Shown here: positions 1 through 4,854 of the stretch, piece after piece
Position numbering within the stretch: position 1 is the stretch's first letter
Layout of the letters: every line of letters begins with the position of its first letter
NCBI GenBank assembly: GCA_964409675.1
Contig: CAYPEF010000077.1
Span: forward strand, 1 to 11,749
From: CAYMDD01 sp964409675
GTDB taxonomy: Bacteria; Pseudomonadota; Alphaproteobacteria; Rickettsiales; SXRF01
Direction: 5' to 3'
DNA length: 11,749 bases
Program-made: the position numbers and the translations under genes
Notes under the pieces: model-generated
Databases searched by the model: none
What the model was told of the DNA's origin: nothing
What the model saw: only the letters and a program-made list of their open reading frames with translations

Positions 1-122
1 TGGCGCACGCTCGCCTTCTGTTTGCCCAAGGCGTATGGGTGCGCGACCTGCTGCCAGGGGAGGTGCCTTCCGAAGTGCCGGAAGTGGAAGATCAACCACT
101 TGAGGTGAAAAAAGATATGTAA
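1..122 (+). CDS. C-terminal fragment of an unrecognised protein
   Basis: An open frame enters from the left edge (first complete codon at 3) and ends at TAA 120-122. It encodes about 39 visible residues, starting AHARLLFAQGVWVRDLLPGE and then an acidic, proline- and valine-rich tail ending VKKDM. Codon use (CTG, GCG, CGC) resembles the surrounding genes, which supports a real gene end. I do not recognise the family, since too little is visible. It runs toward ispE, with 71 bp between the two stop codons. That gap shows no convincing hairpin terminator. The fragment could also be a chance open frame, because only about 120 bp are seen. Confidence 0.5.
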   Translation, partial: AHARLLFAQGVWVRDLLPGEVPSEVPEVEDQPLEVKKDM

Positions 123-193
123 ACTTCTGCCATTGCAAATGAAGTAAAGAATCCAGCGATTCCTCCCGTTACATGGGATGACAATGAGGATGG

Positions 194-1045
194 CTAGCTG
201 ATGGAACGCGCGGCTTTTACCCACCAGTCCGGATATTGCGTTGCGAGCAAATTTTCAGCGTCCGCCGCTTCCTGCGGGTGCCTGAACAGGCCAAAACAGG
301 TGGCGCCGCTGCCGGACATGCGGGCAAGCAGGCATCCGGGTTGTGATCTGAGGGTTTCCAGTATGCTTCCAATCTCCGGCACCAGCTCCATTGCCGGAGC
401 TTCAAGATCATTGCCGGTGGCGTTCAACAGTTCCAGCAGCGCCGTGAAAGAAAGGCGGGGCGCTATTTGCATAGGCGTGCGCATTGGCTCGTGAAAGCGC
501 TGAAACACCGGGGCGGTCAGCAGGGTCTTGCCGGGGTTGGCGAGCACCAGATGCAGTTGGCCTTCCAGTGTTAGCGGTTCCAGCTGTTCGCCTGTGCCAC
601 TCATAATTAAAGGGCGGCTGTGCAGGCAGGCGGGCACGTCGCTGCCGAGGCGTAGCGCCAGCGCGTGCAGATCGGTATCGGACAGGGTTATCTCCCATAG
701 TTCGCATAATAATTTCAGCGCCGCCGCCGCGTCGGCGGAGCCGCCGCCGATTCCGGCGCCTATCGGGAGGTGTTTTTCCAATATCAAATGCGCCTGCTTT
801 GAGCAGCCGGTAGTTTCCTGCAGCAGTCGCGCCGCTTTCATGACCAGATTTTCGCCCGCCAATGCCGGGGATTTCCCGAAGGGGCCGTTTACCTCGAGCC
901 ACATGGCATCGGCGCGTGTTGCGGAAAGCCGGTCGCCGATATCAGTGAACACCACCAGGCTTTGCAGCAGATGGTAACCGTCGGCACGCCTGCCGGTGAC
1001 ATGCAGGAACAGGTTCAGCTTTGCCGCCGCGTGCGCCTGCAGCAT
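194..1045 (-). CDS. ispE: 4-diphosphocytidyl-2-C-methyl-D-erythritol kinase
   Basis: IspE phosphorylates CDP-methylerythritol with ATP in the cytoplasm, the fourth step of the MEP pathway to isopentenyl diphosphate. The 283-residue length is normal for the family. The sequence shows the N-terminal AKLNLFLHV segment with the family's catalytic lysine (K9). It also has the GHMP-kinase glycine-rich ATP loop PIGAGIGGGSADAA at residues 94-107, GSDVPAC with the catalytic aspartate (D136), and the third GHMP motif MSGSGATCFGLF at 243-254. The ATG is only 3 nt after the stop of the upstream TPR gene, and no strong Shine-Dalgarno is visible, so translation is probably coupled to that gene. The stop is TAG at 194-196. 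The MEP pathway, rather than mevalonate, is therefore expected in this organism. Confidence 0.97.
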   Translation of the reverse strand: MLQAHAAAKLNLFLHVTGRRADGYHLLQSLVVFTDIGDRLSATRADAMWLEVNGPFGKSPALAGENLVMKAARLLQETTGCSKQAHLILEKHLPIGAGIGGGSADAAAALKLLCELWEITLSDTDLHALALRLGSDVPACLHSRPLIMSGTGEQLEPLTLEGQLHLVLANPGKTLLTAPVFQRFHEPMRTPMQIAPRLSFTALLELLNATGNDLEAPAMELVPEIGSILETLRSQPGCLLARMSGSGATCFGLFRHPQEAADAENLLATQYPDWWVKAARSIS

Positions 1046-1048
1046 GGG

Positions 1049-2857
1049 TTAGGGGGCCGTCTCAATTTGCGCGGCGGGTGCGGCATTGCCTGCCAGCGCA
1101 TTTTCAAGCGCGGGAATCTTGGTGAATTTATACACCGGCAGGCCGTTTTGCAGCTTGGTGTTGGTTGCGTTTTTCATCCTGTCGTCGGAGGAATAGGTGA
1201 TGGCCTTGTTCCACTGGAAGCGGGCCTCGGTTTTCCGCCCAGTCTGCCAGTAGACATCGCCGAGGTGATCGTTGATGGATGGGTCGTTCGGCATCAGGGC
1301 TAGCGCGCGCTCGAGCAGCTCTGTGGCCTCCTGTAGGTGGCCGCTTTTGTAATAAATCCATGCCATGCTGTCGATGATGTGCGGCTCATCCGGGCGCTGG
1401 GCATAGGCGCGGCTGATCATGTCCGCCGCTTCCGCCACGTGCATATCCTGCGCCAGCCACATATAGCCTAAATAATTAAGTACTTCCGGCTGGTCCGGAT
1501 TTAACGCAAGCGACTGGCGGAAATCCGCCTCGGCTTTTTTCATTTCGCCGATGCGCTCCAGGCAGGCGCCGCGGGCGAAATAAAGCGCCCAGTCGGTGGG
1601 CGAGGGGGTGGTATCTTTTTCGATGGCGAGCGTATAGGCGGCGGCGGCGTCCCTAAATTGGGATTTGGTGCGAAGCAGGTCGCCCTTGGCGATATAGGCA
1701 TCGTTGCTGCCGGGCTGCTCGGCGGCCAGGCGGTCCAGCATTTCCATGGCCTGCCTGGGATCGCCCTGCTTGTCCAGAATGAAGGCTTTGCGCAGCAGCG
1801 CCTTGGTGTAGAGCGGGCTTTGCGGGGTGACCATGCTGTAGGCGTGCGCGGCATCAGCGTAGCTGCCGTTATTTTCCAGCGCGTTGCCAAGCATCAGCCA
1901 TACTGGAGAAAAGCCGGGGCGCAGGTATGCCGACATTTGCAAATATATTTGGGTGTCGTACCCTTGGTCGGTGTTGTAGAGCACGCTTGCCATGGTGAAG
2001 AGAATCTCTCCCAGCCCGTCCTGTACGGTGGGAACCATATGCGCAGGCTTTGCGCCGATGGCGGCAGGTTTTTCAATCAGCTTCGCGCCTTCAGGGCGAG
2101 CGGCGGCGTAATCGGTCAGTAGGCTGGCGCTCTTTTCCGCCTGCCCTTGCCGGAGGTAGAAATTCGACAGCGCTTCCACCGCGCGGTAGGGCGCGCGCGC
2201 AATGTCGCCGGTGGCGAGCGTATATTGCCGCTCTGCCGCTTCCGGGAAATTGGCGAAATCGTTGATCAAGGCCAGATGATAATGGAGGAACGGCGGAATC
2301 TGGCTGGTGTCCTGTATGAAGTCGATGGCCTCCACCGGCTGCTGCAATTTGCCCTGTCCGGCATTCAGCCAGGCGTTGATAAGGGGCAGCCACAGCGTAT
2401 CGTTGGCCAGCGCGCTGACGGTTTGCAATTCTTCCGACGCGGTGCGGAACTGGCCGATGCGCGCCTGCTCCAGAATCAGCAGCAGATCGACAATCATTTC
2501 ATGGTTATCGACACTTTTAAGTTTGGCGGCCAGTTGCAGAGCGTCCGGCATTTTACCGTTCATCAGTTTCAGCACCAGAAGCTGGCCCATGATGGAGGGG
2601 TTTTCCGGGTCGTCACGCAGCAATTGCTCCAGGTAGCGGGCGGCACTGTCCTGATCGCCGGAGGTGCGGGCGATATAACTGGAGAGGAAGCTGCCGCTGG
2701 CCGAGCCTGTACTGGCAGTGGCGCTTGCGGGGGCGGAGGCGGTATTTTTTTCCGCGGCAGGCGGCGGAGCGGCTTCCGGGCCGGCCCATGCCATATGCGC
2801 GCAGGCCAGCAGGACTATCAGGCTAACCGACAGAGAAGTAGGGATAAAACGGCACAT
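1049..2857 (-). CDS. Exported tetratricopeptide-repeat protein
   Basis: This 602-residue protein starts with MCRFIPTSLSVSLIVLLACA, a short basic end plus a hydrophobic core. Cleavage could be at AWA/GP (about residue 25). LLAC at 16-19 is also a possible lipobox, so it may be a lipoprotein. An Ala/Pro/Ser linker (about 26-56) follows. Helical TPR-like repeats then run from about 60 to 550, clearest at 355-550 (for example the units around NYLGYMWLAQ, SMAWIYYKSG and NDHLGDVYWQTG). The probable site is the periplasm or outer-membrane inner face, acting as a protein scaffold; the partner is unknown. The frame is open up to 3151. I reject starts upstream of 2857 because they lack a leader peptide and run into the divergent 64-residue gene. 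A TATAAT at 2912-2917 would start transcription near 2905, leaving 2857 as the first sensible ATG. The gene is co-directional with ispE, 3 nt apart. Confidence 0.88.
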   Translation of the reverse strand: MCRFIPTSLSVSLIVLLACAHMAWAGPEAAPPPAAEKNTASAPASATASTGSASGSFLSSYIARTSGDQDSAARYLEQLLRDDPENPSIMGQLLVLKLMNGKMPDALQLAAKLKSVDNHEMIVDLLLILEQARIGQFRTASEELQTVSALANDTLWLPLINAWLNAGQGKLQQPVEAIDFIQDTSQIPPFLHYHLALINDFANFPEAAERQYTLATGDIARAPYRAVEALSNFYLRQGQAEKSASLLTDYAAARPEGAKLIEKPAAIGAKPAHMVPTVQDGLGEILFTMASVLYNTDQGYDTQIYLQMSAYLRPGFSPVWLMLGNALENNGSYADAAHAYSMVTPQSPLYTKALLRKAFILDKQGDPRQAMEMLDRLAAEQPGSNDAYIAKGDLLRTKSQFRDAAAAYTLAIEKDTTPSPTDWALYFARGACLERIGEMKKAEADFRQSLALNPDQPEVLNYLGYMWLAQDMHVAEAADMISRAYAQRPDEPHIIDSMAWIYYKSGHLQEATELLERALALMPNDPSINDHLGDVYWQTGRKTEARFQWNKAITYSSDDRMKNATNTKLQNGLPVYKFTKIPALENALAGNAAPAAQIETAP

Positions 2858-2911
2858 CCAGTGAGATTTCGTGGTGCAGAAAGGGTGGCGTAAGGCATGC
2901 ATCATGCGCGC

Positions 2912-2917
2912 ATTATA
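2912..2917 (-). promoter_or_regulatory. Possible -10 element for the TPR-ispE operon
   Basis: On the minus strand this reads TATAAT, a perfect sigma-70 -10 hexamer. At 17 bp upstream the -35 position is GGCAAG, a poor match. If used, transcription would start near 2905, about 48 nt before the chosen ATG at 2857. This supports the later start of the TPR gene. Confidence 0.4.
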
Positions 2918-2924
2918 TGCAAAA

Positions 2925-2940
2925 TGCTTGCCTGCTTGCC
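2925..2940 (+). repeat. Tandem 8-bp direct repeat in a divergent promoter region
   Basis: TGCTTGCC occurs twice back to back (2925-2932, 2933-2940). It lies between the TATAAT for the leftward TPR gene and the -10 for the rightward small gene. Each copy also begins a TTGCCT hexamer. It could be a protein-binding site or a chance duplication. Confidence 0.5.
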
Positions 2941-2964
2941 TTATAGCATCAGTATGGTTATATT
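2936..2964 (+). promoter_or_regulatory. Candidate sigma-70 promoter of the 64-residue gene
   Basis: TTGCCT (2936-2941) and TATATT (2959-2964) are separated by 17 bp and resemble TTGACA and TATAAT. Transcription would start near 2971, giving a leader of about 26 nt that contains the Shine-Dalgarno TAAGGAG (2984-2990). Confidence 0.45.
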
Positions 2965-2996
2965 CATACCGAAATAGTGAAGCTAAGGAGCCCAAA

Positions 2997-3191
2997 ATGA
3001 GCAGTAAAAATAACCCCGAAAACCGTGGTAAAGTCACCGAGCTGCGGACCTGGAAAGGCAAGAAGGTGAAACCCGTGCTGTTTATCAAGCGCGGCACCGG
3101 AAAATACATGGCCGCCATGTTTGAAGACGGCAATATGGCGCTGGGCAGCAACGGCCTGCCGCTTGCTTATAAAGACGCGGACGCCGCATAA
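2997..3191 (+). CDS. Small basic hypothetical protein (64 aa)
   Basis: This is a 64-residue cytoplasmic-type protein with no signal peptide or membrane segment. It starts MSSKNNPENRGKVTELRTWK and ends LPLAYKDADAA. It has a lysine-rich first half (RTWKGKKVKP), then GTGKYMAAMFEDGNMALG, which reads like short beta strands joined by turns. I do not recognise the family and assign no function. The start is well supported: TAAGGAG at 2984-2990 lies 6 nt before ATG, with a plausible promoter further upstream. The in-frame codons before 2997 (open from 2871) fall in the divergent promoter region and look non-coding. A strong terminator follows at 3267-3305, so it is probably a one-gene transcript. 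Codon use is like that of the housekeeping genes. Confidence 0.75.
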   Translation: MSSKNNPENRGKVTELRTWKGKKVKPVLFIKRGTGKYMAAMFEDGNMALGSNGLPLAYKDADAA

Positions 3192-3207
3192 AGATATCCG
3201 GCCTCAA

Positions 3208-3250
3208 GCTGGAAATACAGTAGCAAGCAGCGGGGTTTTTTCCAGCGCTT
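3208..3250 (+). terminator. Weak hairpin upstream of the main terminator
   Basis: GCTGGAAA (3208-3215) is complementary to TTTCCAGC (3239-3246), with a 23-nt loop, followed by GCTTTT. The loop is long and the T-run short, so it is at best an auxiliary terminator. It could instead be a chance pairing. Confidence 0.2.
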
Positions 3251-3266
3251 TTACTGACTGAATGCC

Positions 3267-3305
3267 AATACCCCCTATCAGTCGCCTGTTAGGGGGTATT
3301 TTTTT
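3267..3305 (+). terminator. Strong rho-independent terminator
   Basis: AATACCCCCTA (3267-3277) pairs perfectly over 11 bp with TAGGGGGTATT (3290-3300), with a 12-nt loop, and a run of seven T ends at 3305. The T-run is only on the right, so it acts on plus-strand transcripts, ending the 64-residue gene and insulating the arsenic operon. Confidence 0.92.
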
Positions 3306-3326
3306 GCCTGGAATTTTGCTCATTAA

Positions 3327-3350
3327 ATATGTCTATAGCTGTTGACATAT
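3327..3350. promoter_or_regulatory. Inverted repeat, candidate ArsR operator
   Basis: ATATGTC (3327-3333) and GACATAT (3344-3350) form a perfect 7-bp inverted repeat with a 10-bp spacer. The right arm overlaps the TTGACA -35 of the arsR promoter. A third copy of GACATAT lies at 3373-3379, on the arsR start codon. ArsR-family repressors bind inverted repeats overlapping their own promoter, so these are plausible half-sites. Confidence 0.5.
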
Positions 3351-3370
3351 CATATATCGGTCCATACACA
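3342..3370 (+). promoter_or_regulatory. Promoter of the arsenic operon
   Basis: TTGACA (3342-3347) is a perfect -35. With 17 bp spacing the -10 is TACACA (3365-3370), a moderate match. Transcription would start near 3377, at the arsR ATG (3378), giving a leaderless or nearly leaderless mRNA. This agrees with the absence of any Shine-Dalgarno before arsR. Confidence 0.6.
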
Positions 3371-3375
3371 TGGAC
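3360..3375. promoter_or_regulatory. Perfect palindrome over the arsR -10, candidate operator
   Basis: GTCCATACACATGGAC contains the perfect 6-bp inverted repeat GTCCAT/ATGGAC around ACAC. It covers the -10 hexamer and ends 2 bp before the arsR start. A repressor bound here would block polymerase, the usual ArsR autoregulation arrangement. It may act together with the neighbouring GACATAT half-sites. Confidence 0.5.
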
Positions 3376-3377
3376 AT

Positions 3378-3713
3378 ATGGATACTGACAGCGCTCTCAA
3401 AGCCTTTACCGCATTATCGCAGGAAACGCGCCTTCGGGCACTATGCGTTCTGGTTGAGTATGGAAAACAGGGAATTGCAGCCGGCGCTCTAAGCAATAAG
3501 CTGAAGATTCCGCATAACACGCTTTCTTTCCATCTTTCCCACTTAAGCAATGCTGGGCTGGTGGAATCCAGGAAGCAGGGCCGCTCAATGATCTATGCTG
3601 CCAATTTAGATGTCTTACAGGCATTAGTGCGATTCCTGCTTAAAGATTGCTGCGCTATGGATAATTCTGTCTGTAGTAATGTTGAGAAACTTATGAAAGC
3701 CTGCGCGTGCTAA
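3378..3713 (+). CDS. arsR: ArsR-family arsenic-responsive repressor
   Basis: This 111-residue winged-helix regulator begins MDTDSALKAFTALSQETRLR, a typical ArsR N-terminus. The recognition region is LKIPHNTLSFHLSHLSNAGL (about 42-61), followed by the wing ESRKQGRSMIYAAN (63-76). It should bind its own operator and release DNA when As(III) binds. The E. coli-type CVCDLC site in helix 3 is absent. Instead cysteines cluster at the C-terminus: C91, C92, C99, C109 and C111. This resembles the Cys95/Cys96/Cys102 site known for Acidithiobacillus ferrooxidans ArsR. I chose ATG 3378. The in-frame TTG at 3342 is the -35 box, so the longer 123-residue version is unlikely. The 3' end overlaps arsC by 7 nt. 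The inducer could be another thiophilic ion, but arsC and aqpS downstream make arsenite the best guess. Confidence 0.93.
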   Translation: MDTDSALKAFTALSQETRLRALCVLVEYGKQGIAAGALSNKLKIPHNTLSFHLSHLSNAGLVESRKQGRSMIYAANLDVLQALVRFLLKDCCAMDNSVCSNVEKLMKACAC

Positions 3714-4177
3714 ACGTTCTTTTTTTATGTACGGGCAATTCATGCCGCAGCATCATGGCTGAAGCATTGCTGAAAGAGCTGGGCAAAGAAAAATTTCATT
3801 CATTCAGCGCCGGCAGCTTCCCTGCTGGTAAAGTGCATCCCATGAGCCTTGCCACATTGGAGCGCCACGGCCTTTCCCCGCTCGGTTATGAAAGCAAGTC
3901 ATGGAATGTTTTCAACGACCTTACTGAATTTCATATCGTCATTACGGTATGCGATAATGCGGCAGGTGAAGTGTGCCCGCTATTTCCGGGTAATCCTGTA
4001 AAAGCACATTGGGGAACGCCTGACCCAGCCCATTTCAGCGGAACGGCAGTAGAAAAAGAAGCTGAATTCGACCGCGTGTATAAAATCTTGGAACACCGCA
4101 TCAAGGCGCTGGTAGCATTACCGGTTAAGAGGCTAAAAGGCGATGATCTTAGAAACGCTATCAGCCAGATTGTATGA
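3707..4177 (+). CDS. arsC: Arsenate reductase, LMW-phosphatase (thioredoxin-type) fold
   Basis: ArsC reduces arsenate to arsenite in the cytoplasm. This 156-residue protein has the low-molecular-weight tyrosine phosphatase P-loop CTGNSCRS, with nucleophile C8 and R14 (CX5R). A second pair, C82 and C90, sits in VCDNAAGEVCPLFPG, matching the resolving cysteines of the thioredoxin-coupled class (Cys82/Cys89 in the pI258 and Bacillus enzymes) with one extra residue between them. HWGTPDPAHFSG (101-112) carries the general-acid aspartate D106. It starts with GTG inside the last codons of arsR (7-nt overlap) and its stop overlaps the aqpS start (ATGA), so translation is coupled along the operon. A plain tyrosine phosphatase is less likely given the second cysteine pair and the neighbours. 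Confidence 0.95.
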   Translation: MLNVLFLCTGNSCRSIMAEALLKELGKEKFHSFSAGSFPAGKVHPMSLATLERHGLSPLGYESKSWNVFNDLTEFHIVITVCDNAAGEVCPLFPGNPVKAHWGTPDPAHFSGTAVEKEAEFDRVYKILEHRIKALVALPVKRLKGDDLRNAISQIV

Positions 4178-4854
4178 TGAAGAGCCTGCATCGACAATGC
4201 CTTGCTGAATGTATCGGTACGTTTGCGCTGGTATTCTTTGGCTGCGGCAGCATCATGGGAGGCACGCTTCCCGCCTATATCATTCCGCTGATTTTCGGCG
4301 CAACAGTTGCAACCATGATATATACGGTGGGCCACATTTCCGGCGCTCATTTCAATCCGGCGGTGACGTTGGCTTTTGCCATTACGCGGCACTTTCCCGC
4401 CCAAAAAGTGGTCCCTTACTGGCTGGCGCAGTTTACGGGGAGCATTGTCGCTATTGCTCTGTTATCCGCAATCATGCCTGCCAATGCATCGTATGGCGCT
4501 ACTATCCCGACGATAAAAACCAGTGTTGCATTTGCATGGGAAGCCATACTCTCTGCTTTCTTGATGTTCGTTATCATGGCGGTTGCAACCGATACGCGGG
4601 CGGAAGGCGTTATGGCCGGCATTGCTATCGGCACCATTGTTGCCTTATGCGCCTATCTCGGAGGATCATTGACTGGCGCTTCCATGAATCCCGCCCGTTC
4701 ACTGGCGCCAGCCCTGTTTCATGGCGCTATGCATACGCTATGGATTTATTTAATTGCCCCTTGCCTGGGGGCTACGCTGGGCGCAGTGATCTACCAGTTG
4801 ATTCGCAGCGATTTCCGTGGTTCTTCGCCGGATTCTCTTTCCTCACATCCCTGA
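4174..4854 (+). CDS. aqpS: Aquaporin-family arsenite channel (AqpS-like)
   Basis: This is a 226-residue inner-membrane MIP channel of normal length with six hydrophobic helices and two half-helices. Both NPA boxes are intact: HFNPAVT (N61) and SMNPARS (N172). Aligned by eye to AqpZ and GlpF, the selectivity filter is F41, A160, A169 and R175. The AqpZ histidine (H174) is replaced by alanine and the threonine (T183) by alanine, so the pore should be wider than a water-only channel. In Sinorhizobium meliloti AqpS replaces a pump and lets arsenite made by ArsC flow out down its gradient; the same role is inferred here. It overlaps arsC by 4 nt. The 3' end overlaps the convergent ETF-QO gene by 12 bp, with no terminator between. 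The polar tail after about 211 is short and variable. A glycerol or general neutral-solute channel is the alternative. Confidence 0.93.
   Translation: MMKSLHRQCLAECIGTFALVFFGCGSIMGGTLPAYIIPLIFGATVATMIYTVGHISGAHFNPAVTLAFAITRHFPAQKVVPYWLAQFTGSIVAIALLSAIMPANASYGATIPTIKTSVAFAWEAILSAFLMFVIMAVATDTRAEGVMAGIAIGTIVALCAYLGGSLTGASMNPARSLAPALFHGAMHTLWIYLIAPCLGATLGAVIYQLIRSDFRGSSPDSLSSHP

Noticed and set aside
2147..2893. 248-residue plus-strand open frame
   Set aside because: It is antisense to the TPR gene, GC-rich and low in complexity, with no recognisable domain or start signal.
2858..3151. N-terminal extension of the TPR protein to 700 residues
   Set aside because: It covers the divergent promoters and the 64-residue gene; a signal peptide begins precisely at 2857.
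3342..3377. TTG start giving a 123-residue ArsR
   Set aside because: The TTG belongs to a perfect TTGACA -35 box and the added residues overlap the -10 and operator palindrome; ATG 3378 gives a normal ArsR N-terminus.
3931..4404. 157-residue minus-strand frame
   Set aside because: It is antisense to arsC and aqpS and shows no domain.
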